From: an uncultured Tissierellia bacterium
GTDB taxonomy: Bacteria > Bacillota > Clostridia > Tissierellales > Peptoniphilaceae
Assembly: GCA_937923265.1 (NCBI GenBank)
Contig: CALAJY010000023.1
Location: 1-64,000 of the forward strand
Reading direction: 5' to 3'
DNA: 64,000 nt
The first letter of the stretch is position 1, and every line of letters begins with the position of its first letter. The notes under the pieces were generated by a model that was not told the origin of the DNA, searched no databases, and saw only the letters and a list, made by a program, of their open reading frames with translations. The position numbers and the translations under genes are program-made. Positions 46,067-54,004 of the stretch are shown here, one piece after another.

Positions 46067-47302
46067 CTAGAGTTCCACAACAAACTCTTCATCCCCTAAG
46101 CGGAAGTTATCCCCATCATGAATCTCCCACTCCTGTCCCTCCGGAATTTGTTGGTCATTCACGTAGGTGTGGTTACTGGAATGAAGGTCCTTGATATAGA
46201 AGCGTCCCCCCTTGGCAATAATGTCTGCATGATTGCGACTAATCGCCGGGTTATCCGACAAACAGTAGTCGGAGGAAGCATCTTTTCCAAAGCGAAACAC
46301 CAACTTATTCATTACGATATCCTCATGCGTCGCAAGACGATGGAAGGAGGCAAAAAAGTTGGACTCTTCCGCTAAGAGGGTTGTGCCCAGCTGGCTGTCC
46401 CCGTCAATTTTCACGGGCATGCCCACGGAGTCTGACCAGCTCGGCGTCTCTTCTTGGAGCAAATCGGTGGCCTGCTCCTCTTCCGCAAAGTTCTCTTCCA
46501 ATAGATCCGTCCCCCCGTCCCGGTCAAACCGCTCCAACCACAGGTCTTCGGGCTCCGCCAACAGGTCGGTGGCCTCATCCCTTTCCCATTCCTTCATCGG
46601 GTTGGTGTCTCTTCTTCCGCTGGAGGAGACCGGGGAATGGCCAGGAAGGTCCTCTTGCACGCGTTTCTCAAAATGGTCCAGATAGTCTTTTTTCTTATCC
46701 GTCATGTAACCGCTCTGGCCGATGCTGTTTTTTCGAATCAAGGCGATGATGCGGGGATGGCGCTTTCCGATAAAGCGATCGACCAAATTTCCGTCATAGC
46801 TTGGCATGCTTCGCAGATAGGAATGAAATTGGCCCACATAGGCCATGCTCTCCCCCGGGTTCTCCTGCAGGGCATAGATAAAGTCCTCCATGAAGCCGAT
46901 GACATCCGGTTTCACATGACTGCTTTCAAAAGGGAGATAGATAAAATGCAGTTCTTTGGTGGTCTCATTGATAAAAACGCTGGACAGGTCCAGAAGAAGG
47001 TGGTCCGGAAACAGCTGATAGGACCGGCACTTACGAATGGCATCATTGATCTGGGCCAAGCTGTAGAAAAACTCGTACTCGGTAATGGGCTTCTGTAACC
47101 GCTCCTTCAGGGAAACCCCCATGGGTCCGGAGAATTCAAAGTACTTCCAAAAAAGGAACTGTTTTTTCTCCGGCTTGAGAAAGCCTCGCGGGGTTCTCTC
47201 GCGCAAACATTGAAATTCTCTCTCACTGATCTGGTCCCTACTCGCTTGAGGAACCCGTACAAATAGCTGCTTGTCTTTCACCTTTGATTTGATTTTCCGC
47301 AT
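46067..47302 (-). CDS. DUF6382-like protein with TDLL repeats and C-terminal FHA domain
   Basis: 411 residues, first gene of the T7SS machinery operon. The N-terminal ~200 residues resemble the same DUF6382/EssB-like region as the protein at 36078 (KKQFLFWKYFEFSG; KCRSYQLFPDHLLLD). A linker at about 241-312 repeats EATDLLAE, GGTDLLEE, QATDLLQE and LGTTLLAEE. The C-terminal FHA domain has FRFGKDASSDYCLSD, ISRNHADII and SSNHTYVND. The Thr residues in the repeats are good candidate phosphorylation sites for the adjacent kinase, able to bind FHA domains. GGAGGAG precedes the ATG. Confidence 0.82.
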   Translation of the reverse strand: MRKIKSKVKDKQLFVRVPQASRDQISEREFQCLRERTPRGFLKPEKKQFLFWKYFEFSGPMGVSLKERLQKPITEYEFFYSLAQINDAIRKCRSYQLFPDHLLLDLSSVFINETTKELHFIYLPFESSHVKPDVIGFMEDFIYALQENPGESMAYVGQFHSYLRSMPSYDGNLVDRFIGKRHPRIIALIRKNSIGQSGYMTDKKKDYLDHFEKRVQEDLPGHSPVSSSGRRDTNPMKEWERDEATDLLAEPEDLWLERFDRDGGTDLLEENFAEEEQATDLLQEETPSWSDSVGMPVKIDGDSQLGTTLLAEESNFFASFHRLATHEDIVMNKLVFRFGKDASSDYCLSDNPAISRNHADIIAKGGRFYIKDLHSSNHTYVNDQQIPEGQEWEIHDGDNFRLGDEEFVVEL

Positions 47303-47535
47303 ATCTCCTCCAAATCAACCACTATTTATAATTTATACAGTATATTTATACTATACCGTAACATTTTACATTTATTTTAACTGCATTTTATTTAAACTTT
47401 ACAATCTTGTGTTTTCAATGTTTTTTAGAGTTTCTTTTTTCTTCTCGTCAAGAAAACACAAAAACAGTATATCACAGTCGGTCTTTTCTATGCAAAACTT
47501 ATTCATTTTCGCTCTAGCGGGTTTATTTCTATAAT
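47303..47535 (-). promoter_or_regulatory. AT-rich leader of the T7SS machinery operon
   Basis: This gap between the V-ATPase terminator and the FHA gene is very AT-rich with several TATAAT-like hexamers. An imperfect palindrome (AGTATAAATATACT on minus, around 47340-47356) lies 40-55 bases before the start codon. It most likely carries the promoter of the 47302-30242 operon. I could not fix one -35/-10 pair. The WXG100-type TTTACA repeats are absent. With the terminator this explains the 305 gene-free bases 47303-47607. Confidence 0.5.
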
Positions 47536-47573
47536 AAAAAAATCCGGGAATTGAAGACGCTCAATTCCCGGAT
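47536..47573 (-). terminator. Terminator of the V-ATPase operon
   Basis: ATCCGGGAATTGA pairs with TCAATTCCCGGAT (13-base stem, six-base loop) and is followed by seven T residues on the minus strand. It lies 35 bases after the atpD-type stop codon. Confidence 0.92.
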
Positions 47574-47607
47574 GTAATGCTTTATTTTGTATCAATGATT
47601 CGAAATG

Positions 47608-48297
47608 TTACTGATTGGTCTGAAGAAGGATATTAATGTCCTTCTTTTCTCCCTCTTTCGCCTGCTGAATTAGGTCTTTGACCTTCAAGAGGCGCGTGAT
47701 GGTTGCCCGATCCTCCTCATCCAGCTTCATGCGAATATAGGTGATGGTTTCCTCTAAATCGGGAATCGTCCGATATTCCAGGGCATTGACCCGACGCCTT
47801 GTGGATTCAATCTCGTCGGCCATTAGCTGACAGCCCTTTTCCACCTTGGTCAACTCCAAGAGCTGGTCCATGACCTGGTTCAGCCCTTCCAAAGCCTGGT
47901 CCAGCTCTGCCGATGTCATGGCATAGCCGTAGGGAACATTCATCTTATCCCCTTCCTGACTGCCTTCCCGATGAAAGGTAAAGTCCGGAATGCGGACGCT
48001 CATCACATTGGTGGTTTTCACGCTGACACTGAGCCTCTGTTTGGAACTTTGGAGGGCATTCTCCAAGATCTGAGGACTCATCACCGCGCCGGCAATCGAG
48101 AAGGATTGAAAGGAGGCTTTTAATGCTGCCTCCACCTCCTGCCGCATCTTTCGATTCTTTTTCGCGAGTTCGATAAAGCGGCGCATCAATTCGTCTTGCT
48201 TATCTTTGAGCAGCTTGTGCCCCCTTTGGGCCGTTTCCAAGCGCGCCTTCAGATTCGCCATGACCATTCGGGTGGGGTTTACGTTTAAACGAGCCAT
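47608..48297 (-). CDS. atpD: V-type ATP synthase subunit D
   Basis: Subunit D is the central rotor stalk linking the catalytic head to the membrane ring. The N-terminus MARLNVNPTRMVMANLKARL and long coiled-coil ends (HKLLKDKQDELMRRFIELA; ALEYRTIPDLEETITYI) are typical. At 229 residues it is slightly longer than usual (about 210). Its ATG shares one base with the subunit B stop (TAATG). Last gene of the operon. Confidence 0.95.
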   Translation of the reverse strand: MARLNVNPTRMVMANLKARLETAQRGHKLLKDKQDELMRRFIELAKKNRKMRQEVEAALKASFQSFSIAGAVMSPQILENALQSSKQRLSVSVKTTNVMSVRIPDFTFHREGSQEGDKMNVPYGYAMTSAELDQALEGLNQVMDQLLELTKVEKGCQLMADEIESTRRRVNALEYRTIPDLEETITYIRMKLDEEDRATITRLLKVKDLIQQAKEGEKKDINILLQTNQ

Positions 48298-49739
48298 TAC
48301 TTCACCTCGTCTTCCTCAGCTCCTTCTGCCTGCTTCGGCTCCGTGGAATCGGGAGATGGCTGTTCCCCCTCTTTTCCCAAGTAGCGGTCCAGCATGTCAT
48401 CCTTGATTCTCTTCAATTCCTCTCTCGGCAACATGCGGAGCAGTTTCCAGCCCAAATCCAGGGTCTCTTCAATGCTGCGGTTCGTATAGAAACCTTGGTT
48501 CACGTACTGCTCATCAAAGGCATCCGAGAACTTGGCAAAGGCGATATCCGCATCGGATAGGGCCGCCTCCCCCAAAATCGTGGACAGCTCCTTGGCATTT
48601 CTTCCTCTGGCAACCGCCGCGTAGATCTGGTTCATGGTCGCCGCATGATCCTCGCGGGTTTTTCCTTCTCCAATCCCCTTGTCTTTCAGACGGGACAGGG
48701 AGGGCAGAATGTTGATGGGCGGGTTGATTCCTCGGTTATAGATCTCACGGGAAAGAATGATCTGTCCCTCCGTGATATAGCCCGTCAGATCGGGAATCGG
48801 GTGGGTGATATCATCCTCCGGCATGGACAGAATGGGAATCTGAGTGATGGATCCTTCGCGGTCCTTAATTCGGCCCGCTCGCTCATAGATCTGCGACAAG
48901 TCCGTGTAGAGGTAGCCCGGGTAACCACGACGGCCGGGAACCTCCTTACGGGCGGCGGAAATCTCACGCAGTGCCTCCGCATAGTTCGTCATATCCGTCA
49001 AGATGACCAAGACGTGCATGCCCTTTTCAAAGGCCAGATATTCGGCCGCCGTCAGGGCGATTCGTGGGGTGGAAATACGCTCAATGGTCGGGTCATCCGC
49101 CAGGTTCATGAACAGCACCGCCCGATTGATCGCTCCGGTCTTCTTAAAGTCATTAATGAAGAATTGGGCCTCTTCAAAGGTGATTCCCATGGCTCCGAAA
49201 ATTACCGCGAATTTCTCATCCTTGCCTCGAACCGTTGCCTGACGGGCAATCTGTGCTGCCAGTTGGTTATGAGGCAAACCGTTGCCGGAAAAGATGGGGA
49301 GCTTTTGTCCACGAACCAGGGTGTTTAGGCCGTCAATGGCGGAGACACCCGTTTGGATAAACTCCTCGGGATAGAGTCGCGAGTAGGGATTGATGGCGGA
49401 ACCGTTGATATCCAGGCGTTTCTCCGGAATGATCTTTGGGCCTCCATCAATGGGTTCGCCCATGCCGTTAAAGATACGACCCACCATGTCTCCGGAAACC
49501 CCCAGCTCCTGTGGTTTTCCTAAGAAGCGCACGCTGGTTTCCTTCATGTTGATGCCGGCAGATCCTTCAAATAGCTGGACCAGGGTCGCATCCTTGCTCA
49601 CCTCCAGCACCTTGCCCCGTCGAACGCTGCCATCCTGGAGCTTAACGTCCACCAGTTCCTCATATTTCACGCCTTCCACTCCCGTCACCATCATGATGGG
49701 GCCGGCAATTTCCTGTATGGTCTGATATTCCTTAAGCAT
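48297..49739 (-). CDS. atpB: V-type ATP synthase subunit B
   Basis: This is the non-catalytic nucleotide-binding subunit of the V1 head. Recognisable are YQTIQEIAGPIMMVTGVEG, FNGMGEPIDGGPKI, INPYSRLYPEEFIQTGVSA, IFSGNGLPHNQLAAQIA (the altered P-loop region of B subunits) and PGYLYTDLSQIYERAGR. 480 residues, with a short acidic tail. It overlaps subunit A by eight bases. Confidence 0.97.
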   Translation of the reverse strand: MLKEYQTIQEIAGPIMMVTGVEGVKYEELVDVKLQDGSVRRGKVLEVSKDATLVQLFEGSAGINMKETSVRFLGKPQELGVSGDMVGRIFNGMGEPIDGGPKIIPEKRLDINGSAINPYSRLYPEEFIQTGVSAIDGLNTLVRGQKLPIFSGNGLPHNQLAAQIARQATVRGKDEKFAVIFGAMGITFEEAQFFINDFKKTGAINRAVLFMNLADDPTIERISTPRIALTAAEYLAFEKGMHVLVILTDMTNYAEALREISAARKEVPGRRGYPGYLYTDLSQIYERAGRIKDREGSITQIPILSMPEDDITHPIPDLTGYITEGQIILSREIYNRGINPPINILPSLSRLKDKGIGEGKTREDHAATMNQIYAAVARGRNAKELSTILGEAALSDADIAFAKFSDAFDEQYVNQGFYTNRSIEETLDLGWKLLRMLPREELKRIKDDMLDRYLGKEGEQPSPDSTEPKQAEGAEEDEVK

Positions 49740-51507
49740 CCTGTACCTCCCGTTCCGAAATCATTTGAGAAAACTCCTGCTTCATCTGTCCCTCAACTTC
49801 CTCGAAGCGGTCCAACTGGTCCTCGGGAATCAAACGGAGACGCACAATCGCAGACCGAACTTCCATCTTCTCAATCTCATCCAGATAGACCCCTTCCTCG
49901 AGCGCATGGGAAGCCTGCTCATGAAAAAGAAGAATTAAGCGAAGCATCTTAAACTGTTTCTCCATGGAACAATAGGTATCTACATCATCAAACGCATTCT
50001 GCTGCAAGAAATCCTCTCGAATGGACTTGGACGTGAAAAGTTTCAGCTGGTCTTGTGGGGAGAGCGCATCCTGTCCAACCAGACGAACAATCTCCTGCAG
50101 ACTGCTCTCTTCCGTTAACAGGGCCATGGCCCGCCGCCGATTCTCCGCGAAATCCCGATGAATATCCTGGCTGAAATACTGGTCCATCTTGTCCTGGTAG
50201 AGGGAGTAGCTCTTCAGCCAGTTGATGGCCGGGAAGTGACGAGCATAGGACAGGTCATAATCCAGGCCCCAGAAGACCTTGACAATCCGCATCGTAGACT
50301 GGGTAACCGGCTCGGATAAGTCTCCGCCCGGAGGCGATACCGCTCCGATGGCGGTGAGAGAACCTTCCCTGTGGTCCGTTCCCAAGCATTCAATGCTTCC
50401 CGTTCTTTCGTAGAAGCTGGCAATTCGAGATGCCAGGTAGGCGGGATAGCCTTCATCTCCCGGCATTTCCTCCAGACGGCCCGACATCTCACGAAGGGCC
50501 TCTGCCCACCTTGAGGTGGAGTCTGCCATCATGGCCACCGAATAGCCCATGTCCCGGTAATACTCGGCCAACGTGATTCCCGTATAGATGGACGCCTCAC
50601 GGGCGGCCACCGGCATGTTGGAGGTGTTCGCAATGAGCACCACCTTTTGCATCAAACTCTTTCCCGTATTGGGATCGATGATCTCCGGGAATTCATTTAA
50701 TACATCGGTCATCTCATTTCCACGCTCTCCGCAGCCCACGTAAATAATCACTTCCGCATCGGCCCATTTTGCAAGCTGATGTTGGATAACCGTCTTTCCC
50801 GAGCCAAAGGGGCCCGGGATGGCTGCCGTTCCCCCCTTTGCAACGGGGAAAAACGTGTCAATCACTCGCTGTCCCGTCACCAAAGGCTTCACCGGATCAT
50901 GTTTCTCCGTAAAGGGACGTCCCTGTCGGACGGGCCATTTCTGCAGCATGGAAATCCCATGCTCCTTGCCGTCTTCATCCTTTAAAACGCAGATAATATC
51001 CTCAACCACATGGTCTCCGGATTCAATCTTCTCCACCGTCCCCTTCATGGAGGGCGGAACCATGATCCGGTGTTCTACCACCTCGGTTTCCTGGACCGTT
51101 CCGATGATATCTCCGGCACCCAGCTTCTGCCCCACAGAGACGGTGGGCTTGAAGTCCCACTTTTTCTCACGACTGATGGCGGGTGCGGTGACACCTCTCT
51201 GCAGAAAATCGCCACCGATCTCTGCCAAATCATCCAGGGGTCGTTGAATCCCATCGTAAATCTGCCCCAATAATCCAGGACCTAATTCCACGGAAAGGGG
51301 AGCTCCTGTTGTCACAACGGGTTCGCCCGGCCCGATTCCCGTGGTCTCCTCATACACCTGAATTGAGGCAATGTCCTGTTTCATCTCGATGATCTCACCA
51401 ATCAGCCCAAGCTCAGAGACCTTGACGACGTCCTGGATATTGGCGTCCTCCATTCCCTTCGCTTCCACAAGCGGACCGGAGACCTTCGTTATAATTCCTT
51501 CTTTCAA
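49732..51507 (-). CDS. atpA: V-type ATP synthase catalytic subunit A
   Basis: This is the catalytic subunit that couples ATP to rotation. Walker A is GPFGSGKTVIQHQLAKW; ADSTSRWAEALREMSGRLEE and YPAYLASRIASFYERTG follow, with the characteristic bulge region before them. The start is TTG 51507 with GGAGG upstream, giving 591 residues, the usual length. Confidence 0.97.
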   Translation of the reverse strand: MKEGIITKVSGPLVEAKGMEDANIQDVVKVSELGLIGEIIEMKQDIASIQVYEETTGIGPGEPVVTTGAPLSVELGPGLLGQIYDGIQRPLDDLAEIGGDFLQRGVTAPAISREKKWDFKPTVSVGQKLGAGDIIGTVQETEVVEHRIMVPPSMKGTVEKIESGDHVVEDIICVLKDEDGKEHGISMLQKWPVRQGRPFTEKHDPVKPLVTGQRVIDTFFPVAKGGTAAIPGPFGSGKTVIQHQLAKWADAEVIIYVGCGERGNEMTDVLNEFPEIIDPNTGKSLMQKVVLIANTSNMPVAAREASIYTGITLAEYYRDMGYSVAMMADSTSRWAEALREMSGRLEEMPGDEGYPAYLASRIASFYERTGSIECLGTDHREGSLTAIGAVSPPGGDLSEPVTQSTMRIVKVFWGLDYDLSYARHFPAINWLKSYSLYQDKMDQYFSQDIHRDFAENRRRAMALLTEESSLQEIVRLVGQDALSPQDQLKLFTSKSIREDFLQQNAFDDVDTYCSMEKQFKMLRLILLFHEQASHALEEGVYLDEIEKMEVRSAIVRLRLIPEDQLDRFEEVEGQMKQEFSQMISEREVQDA

Positions 51508-51522
51508 ACCTTGTCCTCCGTT

Positions 51523-51828
51523 CTAGAATATGTCCATCCCTACTGCCTTCTCCACATTCTTCGATATGGCATCCATGCCCAATCCAAGAGAGCCCTGGCT
51601 GTTGGGAATTAGGATAATGGCAGGAATCGGCTTCGCTTTATAGCGGTCGATAGTTTCCGGGATACGCTCAGCAAATTGCTCCGTGATATAGATGACCGCA
51701 CAGTCCTTTCTTGCCAAGTGATCTACGGTATTCCGAATCTCCCCATCGGTCACCGGCGTAAAAACTTCCAGTCCCAGGGCACGAAAAGCGAGTACCGATC
51801 CCTTGTCTCCGATGACAGCTACTTTCAT
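51523..51828 (-). CDS. atpF: V-type ATP synthase subunit F
   Basis: 101 residues: MKVAVIGDKGSVLAFRALG, CAVIYITEQFAERI and PAIILIPNSQGSLGLGMD are typical of this Rossmann-like central stalk subunit (NtpG in Enterococcus). The ATG overlaps the subunit C stop. Confidence 0.93.
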   Translation of the reverse strand: MKVAVIGDKGSVLAFRALGLEVFTPVTDGEIRNTVDHLARKDCAVIYITEQFAERIPETIDRYKAKPIPAIILIPNSQGSLGLGMDAISKNVEKAVGMDIF

Positions 51829-52862
51829 CTGCGCATCCTTTCTTTCAATGTCTCCGCTTCCAGTTCCGCTCTTTTCCCGCTGAGAATAATACGGAGATTC
51901 TGAATTTCCGTTTCTACCCGAACCATATAGCCAAAGAGCACCTCCGGTCCGGAAAGCTGTTCATTTCCCTTCACCGCCTTATGGTAGGCATACTCGTCTT
52001 TCTGTTTTTCAAACTCCGTGATCCGAGAGGTCTTCAAGCATTCCAAAGCCTGCTCCTTCAAGAACTCCGGGAGCTTGCTGTCTTTGATCCACACCGCAAC
52101 CTCCTCGTCGGAAGCGTGAAGGGCAAGCCCCGCCTCTTCCGAAGATAGCGAAGCTTTCTCCATAAAAACCCGGGCTAAGAAATCTCGACTTTGCCCCTGC
52201 TTTCTAGCTCGGAAAAAGGAAAGTAGGTTCGTATAGTCCGTTAAGGTTCTTGCGTAGTCCTCAAAGAAGGCGGACTTGCTTTCCCCGGCAACCTGCCGAA
52301 GTTCCTCAAAGTAGGCCCGATCCAGGATAAAATCCAACTCCCGAGAATCCTTATGCGCGAGCCAACTCTCTCTTGCTTCAAAGATCGCCTTTTGCTGGAT
52401 CGTTTCTCGAGGATTGCTTGCCGGTTGTTGAATCCATCCCTTCACCTCCGGCAGGAACAATTCCGTGAAGCGAAACATCAGCGGATTTTCCTCCGCCTCT
52501 TCCGGTTTATCGGAAAGCTCCGCCTTCCCCGTTCCATTTTCCGAAAGATCCGGCATCTCCTTGATCAAAATCTTTAGATTATGGTAATCGTATTTCAGAA
52601 AGAGAAGATGAATCGTCCCCTCCTCCTTCGCCAGATCATGAATGAACTGTGCCTGCCGATCCATCTCCAAGGAGAGAGCCTCCTCAAATTGCTCGGGATG
52701 GTCGACCTTTCCAAAGGCGTCGCTGTAGCGGGTTTCCCGAAGAATCTGCAGGGCCTCGGAGAGATCTTGGCTTTGAACTAAGCGGTCCATCGTGCTCTGT
52801 GACAAAAGCCTGCGCTCTGCCATGCGAACCCGCATCGATTCAAAAGCAAAATCCTTGCTCAT
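51825..52862 (-). CDS. atpC: V-type ATP synthase subunit C (d-type)
   Basis: 345 residues, all helical, fitting the funnel-shaped subunit that connects the rotor stalk to the K ring. It begins FAFESMRVRMAERRLLSQ and has the repeated helical pattern with ARKQGQSRDFLARVF and GPEVLFGYMVRVETEIQNL near the end. Identified from motifs and operon position. AGGAGG precedes the ATG. Confidence 0.9.
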   Translation of the reverse strand: MSKDFAFESMRVRMAERRLLSQSTMDRLVQSQDLSEALQILRETRYSDAFGKVDHPEQFEEALSLEMDRQAQFIHDLAKEEGTIHLLFLKYDYHNLKILIKEMPDLSENGTGKAELSDKPEEAEENPLMFRFTELFLPEVKGWIQQPASNPRETIQQKAIFEARESWLAHKDSRELDFILDRAYFEELRQVAGESKSAFFEDYARTLTDYTNLLSFFRARKQGQSRDFLARVFMEKASLSSEEAGLALHASDEEVAVWIKDSKLPEFLKEQALECLKTSRITEFEKQKDEYAYHKAVKGNEQLSGPEVLFGYMVRVETEIQNLRIILSGKRAELEAETLKERMRR

Positions 52863-52868
52863 CGCCTC

Positions 52869-53420
52869 CTACCTTTCCGTTATTTGTCGGATGATATCCG
52901 CTTCCAAAGATTCTCTTAAATAATCTGCGATTTCTGAAAACTCGTAGTTCTCTCGAATCCCATCCTTCACCACACGGAAACCGCTTTGAATCTCCGAAGA
53001 CGGTTTCACTTCCACCTTATTGGTTCGATAGCTGCGATTCTCGGGAATTTCCAAAACCGTATCCCGATCATAGCGATGATTCAGAAGGAAGGCATCCAGT
53101 ATCTTCTCATAGTCTTCCTCTTTCATCGTTGCCATCTGCTCTTTTGCCAGATGGAAGACACGGTCGACCAAATTCTGCTTGGCTTCCAACACCAAGCTTC
53201 TCGCCTCCCGATCTTTTCCGGAGATGACCCGATCCCGAATATTGGGACCTTCTTTCTGGGCGCGGCCCAAGAGGGCTTCCGCCTGCTCCCGGGCTTCCTT
53301 GCGGGCATTCTCCAGCTTCTCATCCGCTTGCGATTTTGCCCCCTCTAGAATTCTTCCGGCTTCCTGCTGCGCATCCTGAAGAATTTTTTGTTTAATCTGA
53401 TCTAAATTCGACATGCTCAC
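52869..53420 (-). CDS. atpE: V-type ATP synthase subunit E
   Basis: 183 residues. The N-terminal half is coiled coil (IKQKILQDAQQEAGRILEG) forming the peripheral stalk with subunit H; the C-terminal half is the head-binding domain (SGFRVVKDGIRENYEFSEI; YLRESLEADIIRQI). Usual length and position. Confidence 0.92.
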   Translation of the reverse strand: MSMSNLDQIKQKILQDAQQEAGRILEGAKSQADEKLENARKEAREQAEALLGRAQKEGPNIRDRVISGKDREARSLVLEAKQNLVDRVFHLAKEQMATMKEEDYEKILDAFLLNHRYDRDTVLEIPENRSYRTNKVEVKPSSEIQSGFRVVKDGIRENYEFSEIADYLRESLEADIIRQITER

Positions 53421-53437
53421 CCCCTATCGTCAAACGA

Positions 53438-53905
53438 CTACAGAGAAATGACGAAAATCAAAGAAGTAATAAAGGATAGGATTGCGTAGGTCTCTACCAT
53501 TACGGAATAAATGATTCCCTTTGTGGACTGTTCTTCATTCTTCGCCAAGATGTTAATACCGGCATAAGCCACCTTGCTCTGCTCGATTGCGGAAAAATAA
53601 CCGACGATGGCAATGGGAAGGCAGGCAAGCATGATTTCAATTCCTTGCTGGAACTCCAAGCCGCCACTCAAACGCGTTAACACGATGATGCCGATTACGA
53701 AGCCATACAGACCCTGGGTACCGGGGAGCAGCTGGAGAACCAAAGATTTACCGAACTTCTCCGGTTCATCAATGACAATCGCACTTGCTGCCTGGCCGAC
53801 ATAGGCAACGCCCTTTGCGGATCCGATACCGGAAAGGATGACCGCCAAAGCAGCTCCGAGTACCGCGAAAATAATTCCACCATTTTTCATAAAGAAATCC
53901 AACAT
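53438..53905 (-). CDS. V-type ATP synthase proteolipid subunit K, sodium-type site
   Basis: 155 residues with four membrane helices, forming the rotor ring. The residues known to bind Na+ in Enterococcus hirae NtpK have direct counterparts: L60, T63, Q64 and Y67 (LLPGTQGLYGF), Q109 (SAIEQSK) and E138 (MVETYAIL). Numbering is offset by one. This supports a Na+-translocating enzyme, but pumping direction cannot be read. GGAGG precedes the ATG. Confidence 0.95.
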   Translation of the reverse strand: MLDFFMKNGGIIFAVLGAALAVILSGIGSAKGVAYVGQAASAIVIDEPEKFGKSLVLQLLPGTQGLYGFVIGIIVLTRLSGGLEFQQGIEIMLACLPIAIVGYFSAIEQSKVAYAGINILAKNEEQSTKGIIYSVMVETYAILSFITSLIFVISL

Positions 53906-54004
53906 GAGAATACCTCCAAATAAAAGTTATTGAACGATTGACACGTTCCAGTGACAGGTTTACTCGATACGTTCGGGAGTACGTCCTCCCGATCAAGATT
54001 CTCT

